The translations under genes were made by a program, and so were the position numbers. From the NCBI GenBank assembly GCA_022885665.1, contig JAGQDJ010000051.1, positions 62,001 through 126,000 on the forward strand: a stretch of 64,000 bases of DNA. Direction: 5' to 3'. Source of the DNA: Triops longicaudatus (taxonomy: Eukaryota; Arthropoda; Branchiopoda; Notostraca; Triopsidae). Positions within the stretch are counted from its first letter, which is position 1, and the number at the start of each line of letters is the position of its first letter. The notes below the pieces were generated by a model. It saw only the letters and a list, made by a program, of their open reading frames with translations, ran no database searches and had not been told where the DNA came from. Shown piece after piece: positions 37,666 to 48,543 of this stretch.

Positions 37666-39359
37666 AGACTAACTCTAATTCCTGAATATTGAAGCGGAAA
37701 ATTTTCATGAAGTAACGAAAACTTCCTTAAACAATTTTGACGCAATCAGCTTTCTCAGCCGCTCACCCATGATACTTCTAGATGACAACGTTCAGTAGCC
37801 TAAAGCGCTGAAAATTTTGATGGTATGTTTGATTGAAGGTGGGAGGCTTAATCGTCCTGGAAGTGAAGATGTTCGCTTTGCTTGAAAGCAGTGATATTTT
37901 TTTAAATATTTTTCTTTAAAAAAGACTGTTATTTAAAAACGCAGAATAAACATCACTTTAGGGATATTTTATATATATTATGTCTCCTGCAGCTGGTCAA
38001 AAGTGTCCACGGTGCCCCAACAGCGGGTAGATCGGATTGTGCTTAGCAGCGAACTCCATTTTGGTGTCTATGCCATGTGACAGATGTAGATATGTTCATA
38101 AATGTACTACTTAAGTTAGGGAATTAGGAATTTAGAAAATCAAAGCAGATAACATGAAATACATGCATATTTGTGTGCTAAAAAATAATGGGATAAAATT
38201 AAATACACAAGTAAAAGTAATTATGACAATTGAGGCTTACCTTATAGCATAATAATGTAGTTTCCTTGAAAAAAAGCTTCACAGAGCTATATTGTGAAAT
38301 GTTGGTAAAAGCTACAAGTGACTTTCCCAAAGCTCAGAAAACACCCCAGGAAGTGCAACAGTTACCAAAGAAGTTAACGGTTTTCATTCGAACTTTCAGT
38401 ACGTCAGCGTTGTTTTTTTTTAAACATTCTCGAGGATTTGTTTTCGATGTAATAAGCAAAAAACTTACAGCCTAAAAATTACGAGCAAATGTTGAATGTT
38501 TTCCCCAAAAATCGCCCGAAATATTTAGCGTGTGATTCTGTTATCGTTATTTTAAACTTGATTTTCACGTCATTATTTTTATTTGGAAAAAAATATATTT
38601 ATTGGGTAATTAAGAATTTCTGATAGGTGATTTGGGTAATGGGCGATAATTATTGAGAAGCACTGGATAAACGTGTTACTTTAGCTCGGTAACATGTTCT
38701 TAAGAGAGTTAGCCCTCCTAACATAGCTAAGTTATCTCAATATGTGTTTTCAAACGAAAACAGCGCACTAATCTATTTCACTTTGATCGGTAGAACATAT
38801 TAAGATGGCAGTGGAAACGCAGGAGTTTTCCGACTAACAGGAATATAAATCACATGTGTTTTTCTCTTTTTAATATAGTTTTTCGGAAAAATTATTATCT
38901 ATAGGTTAAAAATTATCCCTCGTAGGTTGCGGTGGTCGACAATCTACGGACCGCGTTCTGAAACCGGCTCGCGTGTCCGTTTTATCCGACCAGCTGTGCT
39001 CGTGCAGAAAATTGTTTTGTGTAGTAAAATAAACTTAGAATCATAAAGCCTTAATATAAAAAAAGTTATGTGCGAACTCTGTGTTCTAGTTCTATGTTCT
39101 ACGCTCTTTACAATCTGGTGAAGTAATAATTTTCAATAGGCTAACCCAATACAATTAGCCTTCACGTCATATGCCTTTGAATAGCCCGTAATGAGCAAAG
39201 GTGGCCTTCTCTTTGATCAATAGATTTGGTTTTAAATAATTTGGGTGCCTGACTTGTGCATTCATTCTCATAAGTATATATATATTTGGTTAATTAGAGA
39301 AGACAGTAAACTCCATCTGTGGTCTAAACTTCGAAAAACACATATTTAGTTCTATTGTA

Positions 39360-39900
39360 TATTGTTATCTTTTCCGGCTACGGAAAATTGTTCTTATAAC
39401 CGCTTTAACTGTTTCTGGAAAGTCGGCATTTTTTCCGCTTTGTGGTTGTTGAGCACGAAAGTGTCAAGCACTTTCGAAGGCTTTTTAACCCGCCGCGAAG
39501 AACGCCGTGCAGTTAGCGTTCGGCGTATTTGTTTGCGTTTTTTTTTTTCTTTTTTTTAGTAGAAAGTACTTGGTACATCTATATTTCGTTGCAATGAATT
39601 TAAATTGTATATTTCCGTTTTTTATTCCGTTTTGGGGATTCAATAATTAAATTGGGAATACATTTTCAAAATGTCGATTTTGAAGAGATTTGGAAAAATT
39701 GTCATTAATAAGATTTGCGACAATTTTCGAAGTTATTTTTACGCAGATAATGTAGATAACGCACTTGGGTATCTATTACAGAGGACTTTTTTCTTCGTCT
39801 CACTTCGAAGACCTTTTTCAGAAAACAATAAAATGCTAATCGAAATTTACACCACTTCCTCTAATAAAGTCTTGGCAAGTACGCTTACGAGAAAACACGT
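39360..39900 (+). repeat. Dispersed repeat family B, copy 1
   Basis: Shares with the reverse complement of 50,560-51,292: TTTCTGGAAAGT, CCGCTTTGTGGTTGTTGAG, GTTAGCGTTCGGCGTATTTG, ATGTCGATTTTGAAGAGATT, TTGCGACAATTTTC-like, and CAGAGGACTTTTTTCTT. A 98-codon frame starts at 39,671 but is not clearly coding. Confidence 0.8.
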
Positions 39901-39930
39901 TGAACCCAACTCAGCTTTTGACCCAACACC

Positions 39931-40069
39931 CAGGGCCGGATTAAGTCTTTACGGGCCCCTAGGCTGACGTATCCGCGGCCATTAATGAATGTGTGTTGCT
40001 GAGAAAGAGTACTTTTTTGACGGGACCCTAGGCTGCAGCCTACTTAGCCTCTATTATAATCCGGCCCTG
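39931..40069. mobile_element. 139-bp hAT-type miniature element (MITE) with 8-bp target duplication
   Basis: Ends CAGGGCCGGATTA and TAATCCGGCCCTG are perfect 13-bp inverted repeats. The 8-mer CCAACACC is duplicated exactly at 39,923-39,930 and 40,070-40,077. Size, 8-bp duplication and the CAGGG terminus are all typical of hAT-derived MITEs. It sits just past the end of a family-B repeat copy. Confidence 0.95.
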
Positions 40070-40589
40070 CCAACACCGATTCTATTGTAATTTTAATTGT
40101 CTTATTTTTGTTTCGTAATGCACAATACAGCTTCTGGTATCTAGACCACACTACGTTTTCTTGATTGTAAATCGAGCGGCAGTTAAATTTTCGGTCTTAA
40201 AATTCAAACTATACAATAATGAACGTTAAGTTCGAGTTTCCTTACGGTCTGAAATTGAAAACTGTTCAGTGTTGCAATTGACTCCAAGCTTCCTTTTCTT
40301 TTGTGAATAAGGGTCTTAAGTTGTATTGTGAAATCAACGCCCATCGTCCCCAAGCTTTCATACTTTTGTATTGTATTGCATACCAATGTAGGCCGAGGCC
40401 TGTTACTGGAGGTTAAATAATATCGGTATAGGCGACAAACGAAAGTTCCATTGGTAAGTAGCGTACTAAGAAATCATTTACTATTCATGACAATTTCGGA
40501 CCACATAAATAGCAACATAAAATTAGAACAATTTAGCGTGCCGTTTGGTGCGGTTTTCGGAAGAATATGAACAAGGTTATAAAATAAGT

Positions 40590-41560
40590 ATGTGGCGATC
40601 AGCGTGTTTTTTTTCTGCCCATGCTGGAGCTGCTTATCTTAATCTATCTGCTAAGAAAAATTCCATTGTCAAAGTGTCCAGAAGAGATCAGGTAAGCTTT
40701 TTGAGTTAAAAAGAGAATTTAAAGTGTCTTTATATATCTTAAAAAATCTAGAATCTTTGATGCTGCAAATCCCCGAAAATCGCAAGGAAAGAATGATGGT
40801 TGGGTTGAAGTATGACAGATGAAAATGCTTATAAGAGTTGAAATAAAATGATAAGCAACAAGGAAAAAGAGAAGGGAGTCGTTATTCTCTCTCCCTTTCT
40901 ATTTGCTAAGCTAGCAATTGTTCGCAGTCACGCTGTACGGGACCCTACCCAATGTGTAAAGATACACTATGAAGGAGTCATTTGCATACGAACGGTAGAA
41001 CTTATAAGCCAAAAATCTCGTGAAGGGCCAACTCTTTTGTTGTCTACCGCTACTTAAAAGAGCGTAAATCTGAGAAGAGAACTTTTTGGGTAGCGTTGTC
41101 AATCGTTCTTTTTTTTTTTTCTCTCAGAAAACCGGAAAACGGGTTAGTGTTAGTTGAATGCAAGTGAAAGGAATGCACTCTTTTTGTACCAACCAGCTCG
41201 AAAAACGTTGACATTACTTTAGCTGGACCCATGAATAGCTCATGTAAATGTCGTGACTGGATTTTTTCGATTTTTAACGATATAGATGCTCCATTAGCTT
41301 AAATTTTCCCGATGCTTTATTCAATGGTCGCTCAAAGGTTGGACACATTGAGCCTTTAGCAAACTCACAAGTGTCATTTAGTGAAGCTACCCCATCCGAA
41401 AATGGTCTGTTCAGCTTTGTAGCCACTTACGTTAACCTTCTGTGCAACCGTCATTCGCGGGTGTTACAGAAAGTTAACATAGGTAAGACATCGGTTACAC
41501 CTCTTTTAATTGAAGCTTTGATTGTACTGTAGTAAAATATTATGTTTACTTTCAGTTTAA
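40590..41560 (+). CDS. Possible small spliced gene, unrecognised product
   Basis: Exon 1 (40,590-40,691) starts at an ATG and encodes MWRSACFFSAHAGAAYLNLS... ending RRDQ at a good donor (CAG|GTAAGC). A second candidate (from 40,911, after a pyrimidine-rich tract and CTAAG) reads LAIVRSHAVRDPTQCVKIHY... in phase. A third exon (41,286-41,482) has a T-rich acceptor, a clean frame (FPDALFNGRSKVGHIEPL ... SFVATYVNLLCNRHSRVLQK) and a strong donor (ATAG|GTAAGA); the next acceptor (TTTCAG at 41,555) gives a stop at 41,558-41,560. Total about 145 residues. The exon 2 donor is weak (near 41,039-41,043), so that junction is uncertain. The N-terminus is compatible with a mitochondrial presequence. I do not recognise the family. 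Confidence 0.35.
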
Positions 41561-43254
41561 CTGTGTTGAAAATTAGTATATTCGCAGTATTACGGTGATC
41601 TCACCTTCACCACACCGCTGGTAAATTCTTCAAGTGAGCCTCAGGTAAAGAGCCGGTAAGAAGCTTAAATTAAGTATAATAAGCATGTAATTCAGCCATG
41701 TTTGACAATCTTGTTTCTCTGTCACTCATTAGCGTAGATAGGAATTTTCGAATTAGTAGAGGAGGTTAGGGACAATAGTAACATTTCGCGCTTTTGTCAT
41801 TTTTTTCGCATTTGTTATAACCATGTAAACCGTCGAAACAATAGTAACATCGTGTCTAACGTGTGTTTTCCGGTAAGAAACTTTACCAATAAAATATCTT
41901 ATGATACACTAAACTTATCGTAACGAAAGCTTGCAATTACTGTCACGAGCATTATTGAAACATTATAACTTCATCTCCGTCTATAAATATTATACTTTAA
42001 TAAATATTACAAAAAATAAACAGAAAAATGCAACGATGTTGTGGATACGCCATTATGAAACGGCCTACGGTTACCATGACGAAGTCTTAAAGATAAACAA
42101 TGTGTTTTTTAACGGAGCATGGTTGTTTTCTTTGTAATCATTTATTGCTATTTAATGTACTTAAGACAACTGTGGTCCTTCTATTTGTGATGTATTTCCT
42201 CATAGCCGACAGTTCTGAACTCCAAAGCAAGCTACGTCCTACAGCGTTGCCGTTTTTACCGTTACAACTGTTTTCAAGGGTGTTCTGGGATTTCTAGGTC
42301 TTTGTAAAAATAACTATGGGATTGTGGTGTCTGAAATTTTCACTTTTTGGATTAGCATTCAGTGAGCTCGAGTAAGCTTTTGCAAAATTTTGGGTTATCA
42401 AAAGTGAACGCAATGGGCGAAAAAGGATGAAAACCAGACATTATTGAATATCTCGCTTAGTTCGCAATAATTCCACGTGCAACTTTTTTAAAATGCTACT
42501 TAGCGGCATGTGACATGACTGTATTTTTTATCAGCCACATGAAACCTCTCGTTTAAAAGTTATGGCTTTTGTTACTTTCTCGTAACATTATTTTTGTTCC
42601 TACGCAAACGCTCGCTTGGAGGCTCCTGTGAACGCAAGCATATCGTTAAACTGGGACAGTAGGCACTATACCTATTAAAACCCATCGCAATGTGGGATAT
42701 TCATTTGTTCTGTGTTCAGACGTTCGTAACTTTGTTGTTTCTGTTTTGTTTTTGGAAGTTAAATTTTTTTTTTAGAAATCGTGTAGTAACTTATTTACAT
42801 CAGCTACTGTATTCGTAAATGAAACGAGCTAAGGACGATAGGCCGACACAGATTAGGGGAAAGTGGGGATATAGGCCTACATATAATATCTCTTGTGACG
42901 GTCACTCATGGTGCGATCTGTTGCGAAACTACTAAATATGGCGATTTTGGATTTCTTGTGTTCTGTAGGCTACCACTTCTGAATTTTAAAGATGACTCAA
43001 GTATTATTCAGAAAGAAGGTAGAATACTATTATGAGCTACCCAGCAAATAAGATATATAGAAAAAATAATTTTGTTAGTTTGAGAGGATATTCCCAGAAT
43101 GCGTCGTTTTCGAGCTTGCTTCAGCATTCAAGTGCGCATCATCCTTTGAAGTCACGCCTCCTCGTTGACTGTTCAGTAGTATGGCTCCGCTTCCTTCAGG
43201 CAAACTGTAGTGTAGTGTTTGTGTTTCCTAATAACTTTCCAGAAGTAAGGCAGC
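41561..43254. other. Region between the possible small gene and AARS2
   Basis: Holds the family-A repeat copy (41,767-42,366) and about 0.9 kb of AT-rich sequence; the last 200 bp before the AARS2 ATG are richer in C and G and are the natural place for its promoter and 5' UTR. No defined promoter element is visible. Confidence 0.5.
41767..42366 (+). repeat. Dispersed repeat family A, copy 1 (upstream of AARS2)
   Basis: Starts AGGGACAATAGTAACATTTC and shares ordered blocks with 47,801-48,543 in the same orientation: TACACTAAAC.TA.CGTAACGAAA, TTACCATGA, CCGACAGT.CTGAACTCC and AAGCAAGCTACGTCCTA, ending AGCATTCA.TGAGC. No coding capacity is evident. Confidence 0.85.
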
Positions 43255-46200
43255 ATGCTTTCCTTAAAACCCTTTCGTGCGAAATCCCTTCCGCACAGCC
43301 TATATCTATGTACTCTAAGACTATCTACGCAAAGTGGTGAACACTACGTTAAGAAAACGCAAAGTGCCGAAATCCGTCAAAATTTTATTTCTTATTTCTC
43401 GAAAAATGGCCACGCTGTCGTGAAATCTAGTCCGGTTCTACCATATAACGATCCAACACTTCACTTTGTTAATGCCGGGATGAACCAGGTAATCTTCTAT
43501 ATGTAACGTAACGAAAATTAATTGTGTCCAATACTCAAGTTCAAGCCGATTTTGCTGGGTAACATCTCCCCCCTTAAACGTGTAGTGAACAGCCAAAAAT
43601 GCATCCGCGTGGGGGGGAAACACAATGATTTGGATGAAGTCGGCAAAGACGGTTACCATCACACCTTCTTTGAAATGTTGGGCAATTGGTCATTTGGCGA
43701 TTACTTCAAAGTAGGAAACGAAATTTTAACTAGAAACTTGCAAACTGACTAATTCTCTTTCTTATCAGCGTAGACCGAAGCTTGTCGAATGGCGTGGGAA
43801 TTACTCACAAAAGAATACGGCATCCCTCCCTCCCGACTCTTCGTTTCCTATTTTAAAGGCGATGAAAAGCTCAATTTACCGCCTGACGAAGAATGTTTCC
43901 ACATTTGGCGTTCTTTAGGGTAAAACTGCATTATTGACGTTTGATTATTTTACTTTTCAAGTAACTATGAATTGTGGTAAGGGTTCCAGCTGACCGTATA
44001 CTACCTTTCGGTGCAAAAGAAAACTTTTGGGAAATGGGTTTAACAGGACCGTGCGGTCCTTGCACTGAAATCCATTACGATCGGTCCGGTAATCCGTCTA
44101 CGGCCCATAAACTCGTCAACGCTGATTCCGAGGACGTTATCGAGATCTGGAATCTAGTTTTCATGCAATATAACAAGTAGATATTCCCATAGAAATTATC
44201 TGAGCATGATTTCACCGTTCATGTATGCCATTACAGATTAGCCAGTGGTGAGTTAGTAAGACTCCCAGCGCAACATGTCGACACTGGCATGGGGTTGGAA
44301 CGTATTAGCGCTGTACTAGCTGGTGTTCGGTCCAACTATGATACTGATTTGTTTCAGCCGTTATTGAAGACCATCTCTGAGGTATAATAATATTGTCGAC
44401 TTTGACGGTAATCTTCTGTAGGGTGATGGAAGTATTTTTATTAAAAGTAGTACTTTCAGGATCAATAACAATAGTACACGGTTATCTTTTATTATATATT
44501 CGACGAAATTTCATAGTTCTAGTTGTTTTCCAACTGCGTCGTACTTAGACAATAAGCGAGATTTGCAAGGAAATAAGAGAGCTTTTATCGTATTCTTTCT
44601 CGTTTTATTTTTCATATTTTTAAAAACTTTGCTATTCAGTCATACGATTTGAAATGTACTTCTTTTTCAATTAATAGCGTGCAAAAAGTGTTAAGCCGTA
44701 CGGTGGGAGCTACGATGACGCCACTGATATCAACTATCGGATTCTGGCGGATCATTCGCGCATGGTAACCGTGGCGTTAGCGGACGGTATGTTCCCCGAC
44801 TCGAGTCACCGTTTACGTAAAGTGTTGCGCTCGGCGCTTTCTATTGCTCGGACACATTTTAAGTGCAACAGCCAGCTTCTGATCGATTTAACCCACTGCG
44901 TGAGTGAGAGCTTAGGCGAGGTTTATCCAGAAATCCCCCGCAGTTTGACGAACATAGCGCGGATTATTCAATTTGAGGAAGATCTCTTACTAGAGCTGCA
45001 GAACAAAAGTGGCCAAGAATGGAAGAAGGTGTTGAAAAAGTATCCGAGTTTAAGCCAATTAGACTGTAACGAGTGTCCAGGACTTGTCCCCGCCCTCAAG
45101 GACATGGAGGACGTCCTCTCTGGCCCAAAATTACGAAACCTCCCTGGAAACTTAGCTTTCAAACTGTATGACACTTATGGTCTGTCGGAGGATGTTATTG
45201 AAACTATAGCTCGCTGCTTTAAACTGAGTTTCGAGGTCAAAGACTTCGAAACTGTTCTCCAGAGCACCCAAATGCAATCTAAATTGCATACCGCCCAGTT
45301 GCTAACTTCGCTAGGTACAAGTTCTGATTTTAAACAAATTCCAAAGGCAGATTCCAGCTTTAGGTACGTTTACACCCAAAACGGGAGTAGTTACCACTTC
45401 CCGAGGGTAAAGTCACAGATTTTTGCGTTGGTAAGGGACAATCAAGTGGTGAAGTCAGTGAAAGAAGGCGAAAAAGTACTCGTATTTTGTGATAAAACCA
45501 ACTTTTACAGCGAAGCCGGTGGGCAGTGTTCTGACACCGGGATTTTGCGCACCCCTGGCGGCGAGATTCGCATTGTAGGGGTGGAAGAACGCGAAGAAGG
45601 GTTAATCGCGCATATTGGAGAGGTGGTGAAAGGGTCTGTGGGCATGGATGAGATGGCAGAGTTGGAAATCGATGGCGAACGCAGATTAGGCACAATGGCA
45701 AATCATACCGCGACGCATTTGTTACATTCCGCGTTGACGAAAATCTTCGGCTTGGCGCCTCAACGCTCTTCCGCCGTCACGGAGCAGTACTTACGCTTTG
45801 ATTGTGCGTTATTTAACGCCAAATGTGCGGAAGAGCATATCGAACGGGTGGAAAACCTGGTCAGAAGTGTCATTAGGGCTAACTTGCCTGTGCAGAGGCA
45901 AAGTAGCGCGCTTAGCGAGCTAAATCTCGAAGGCGTGAGTATGTTGCCCGGCGAGACGTACCCTGATGTGGTAAATGTGTTACGAATTGAAAGCGACGAG
46001 TTGACCTCCGCGGAACTGTGCTGTGGAACGCACGTTCTTAACACGGCCGATATTGATGAGTTCGTCATTGTGTCAGTTAAGTCGGCGGGAACGGGCCTGA
46101 GGTCATTTAAGGCTTTAACCCGCCACCGGGCCAAGATTGCGCTCCTAAGGGGAGAAAATCTACTCAACCAAGTCAAAGATCTTAGAAAATCCCTCGAACA

Positions 46201-46866
46201 AATCAGTGATGAAAGAGACATAGCAGAAAAGCTGTCCAAGTTGGGAGCATTGGATAAGAAGATAAAAGAGTTGAGGCGTAGCAAGGAAGAAATTCCGTAT
46301 GTCACTGCTAATGAATTTCATAACTACGTCACCCAACTTGAATCCGCCTTGAAGACAGTAGTTCAAGAAGTATTAAATCAGTTTGTGGACTCAAAAATGC
46401 AAAAAGCCTTCGAAAAGGCTGCAGATCAAGATTTTGTAGTCGCAGTTTTGAATATCCCAGCAGAAATGCTCATCGGTGGAGCCAAAGTGTCGTTGCAGAA
46501 AGCCGCTAGATATGCCCGCGAAGTGCCGCTGATGATTTTAACGGTGCAGGACAGCTGCCTCACTGCCAAAGCGATTGTTCCTATCGTAAGTTAAATCTTA
46601 AAGAAAATGCTCGAACTGATACCTGGATTTTTATAAATGAAAACTTATCACAGGGGGTCACGCTTAAGGAAGGGCTTACAGCCGAAAAGTGGATGTCGTC
46701 ATTGATTCAAGTGGTACCAGGGAAATGTGCCGCTCCCAAAGGCCAAGACCCGACTTTCGTCTGCAATTTCAAAAGCGTGCGAATCTCTAACAATAGAATG
46801 ACGCACTCCTTATACGCTGCAGCCAAAATTGCCGAACAAGAAGCGCGCAATAATGTACGAATGTAA
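43255..46866 (+). CDS. AARS2: Mitochondrial alanine--tRNA ligase, complete seven-exon gene
   Basis: Exons: 43,255-43,488; 43,540-43,710; 43,774-43,919; 43,982-44,176; 44,237-44,381; 44,678-46,585; 46,654-46,866, giving 1,003 residues (human AARS2 is 985 from memory). Introns are 51, 63, 62, 60, 296 and 68 nt. The first 30 residues (MLSLKPFRAKSLPHSLYL...) are basic and Ser-rich without acids, as in a mitochondrial presequence. The class II core follows: FVNAGMNQ, HHTFFEMLGNW (residues ~118-128), TGPCGPCTEIHYD, and motif 3 GMGLER (266-271). The editing domain has the zinc residues HTATH (640-644) and CCGTH (745-749). A coiled-coil and reduced C-Ala region end the protein. The enzyme charges tRNA-Ala in the mitochondrion and clears mischarged Ser/Gly. 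The presequence and LGTMANHTATHLL wording favour AARS2 over cytosolic AARS1. Confidence 0.96.
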
Positions 46867-47207
46867 TGATATGACAATACAAATTATCGCTAGGTTATTT
46901 TAAACAAATTTATTCAGTTTTTATATCTTTCATATAAATTAGATTAAAGGAAGCGTTTCTAATACGCATTTCACGCTTGTGGTGTAAAATTTAGGGGAAG
47001 AACTGTATTATGTCACAATGCGTTGTTGACATGTTACCAGGTATGTTGGACTTTTTTTGTTTGTTTGTTTCGATCACACGTTAGACCTTGACAGAATGCC
47101 AGCGAAAGTTTTTCTGCTGTATTTCGGAAAACTGTCGCTAAAATGATTACGATAAAAAGAGAGCTCTGCAGACTATACACAGTTCACTATATTAAACAAG
47201 TTTTCTC
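46867..47207. other. Short intergenic gap between AARS2 and the minus-strand frame
   Basis: About 340 bp of AT-rich sequence, taken as converging 3' regions. No canonical AATAAA lies close behind the AARS2 stop; the nearest is a weak AATACA at about 46,879. Confidence 0.5.
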
Positions 47208-47705
47208 TTATTCCACACGACTGCAAATACATTTTCGGAAACATCGAAAGCCGTCACAGTCCCAACTGCAGTGACGTTTGCAGTTTAAGTTACCCAGAGC
47301 ACCTTTGTCTTCATCTACTTCTGCTTCGACTAACTGAGCTTCGCTTACATTCTTCAGATGCGAGCGCAGGATGAAATCGGCATGCCGCCTCGTTCGAGTT
47401 CGGTTTTTCTTTTTTCCAGTTCCCGGCTTATTTGACGCAAGATTTCTACTGTGAGATTTCTTTTTGGACAATTCGTTCTCTAGGTGACGATGCTTGGCGT
47501 CTTTTTCCTTCTTCTGCTTCAGTTTCCAAGCCTTGTCCACCGCCTTTTTCAGCTTCACTTTGATCTGCTTCTTTAACGTGGTTATGTCTAAAGCAAGCCG
47601 TTTCCTTTCGATGCATTTGGGCCGGACAGTCACTGGTCCCGCCAACACAGTAGCTAATGCCGCAGGCGAGTTCGAACATGCAGACGTTTTGCCCGACGGG
47701 ACATT
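47208..47705 (-). CDS. Lys/Arg-rich reading frame with Cys-rich tail, possible terminal exon
   Basis: A 165-codon open frame on the minus strand ends at a TAA near 47,208. It has no methionine, and its upstream limit is a TAG whose AG could be a splice acceptor, so it must be a downstream exon if real. Composition is organised: a small neutral start (NVPSGKTSACSNSPAALATV), a long Lys-rich coiled-coil-like stretch (LDITTLKKQIKVKLKKAVDK...), an Arg/Lys block (KKKNRTRTRRH), an acidic segment and a tail with seven Cys (NCKRHCSWDCDGFRCFRKCICS). A second, overlapping frame on the same strand (47,446-47,745) is also open and Cys-rich at its start. No family is recognised. The gene would converge on AARS2 and have its 5' part in or beyond repeat A. 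Confidence 0.35.
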   Translation of the reverse strand, partial: NVPSGKTSACSNSPAALATVLAGPVTVRPKCIERKRLALDITTLKKQIKVKLKKAVDKAWKLKQKKEKDAKHRHLENELSKKKSHSRNLASNKPGTGKKKNRTRTRRHADFILRSHLKNVSEAQLVEAEVDEDKGALGNLNCKRHCSWDCDGFRCFRKCICSRVE

Positions 47706-47800
47706 CTACGGACGAGACATTCAAATTGTTTATTAATATATGCATCTATTTTTATATACTGCTCGCATCTAATTTGATAAAATCTAGCATAGAGAAGGAA

Positions 47801-48543
47801 AGGGACAATAGTAACATTTCCCACTTTGTTACGTTTTTTCTCGTAGCCCGAACTTTACTATTATTTGAATGTACAACTACTAGACGCAGGTGTATCTCTG
47901 CTCTTTGTTAAACTATTGTATGCTGCTTGAAAACGCAAAGTAATAGAAAACCTTCAAAGCAGGGAGCCCTCGTTTGTTATAAAAGTGTAACCCGTTGAAA
48001 CAAAAGTAACATAATAAAAAAAAATAATCAAATTTTTCATGGTACACTAAACGTACCGTAACGAAATTTTGCAGTTACATTTACAAGCAATATTGGAAGA
48101 TTTTATATTCATCCCCTTCAAGAAATAGCATTCTATGAGAAAAATTATGTAAATAAACAGACAAATGTAACGTGTAGTGGAGGCGCCATTTTCAAACACC
48201 AGGCGATTACCATGAAGCCGTCCTAAAGACAAACAGTTTGTGTTGTTTTTACGGACTATAGCTGTTTCTTTATAATAATTCACAGCTGCTTCACGCATTT
48301 AAGTTACGACAATCGTTCGCCTTCTGTTTGTGATGGATTTCCTCACAACCGACAGTCCTGAACTCCAAAGCAAGCTACGTCCTATAGCGTTGCCGTTTTT
48401 AACGACTCATTTCCACTGGTCGAGAAATCGGTTGTTCCAACCATTTTGACGGTTGTCTTGGAATTTCTTGGTCTCCTTGTAAAATGACAAAGAGACTATG
48501 GTGTCTGGAATACCCACCTCTTGTTCAGTAGCATTCACTGAGC
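47801..48543 (+). repeat. Dispersed repeat family A, copy 2 (downstream of AARS2)
   Basis: Direct copy of 41,767-42,366, starting with the same AGGGACAATAGTAACATTTC and ending TAGCATTCACTGAGC. It is about 140 bp longer than copy 1 because of extra sequence near its start and end. Confidence 0.85.

Larger units (their letters stand above)
36658..40589. other. Intergenic region downstream of mir-125
   Basis: Contains the right arm of inverted repeat F, a CAGTGCTTCTC-type terminus at about 38.65 kb, a family-B repeat copy and a hAT-type miniature element. I see no gene here. The 3' end of the miRNA host transcript is probably in this stretch but no polyadenylation site can be assigned. Confidence 0.5.

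Noticed and set aside
43032..43340. 102-codon frame overlapping the AARS2 start
   Set aside because: It runs in a different frame through the AARS2 5' region and exon 1; the AARS2 frame has family similarity, this one has none.
44968..46366. Several minus-strand frames of 60-181 codons within AARS2 exon 6
   Set aside because: They are antisense shadows of the strongly coding plus-strand exon.
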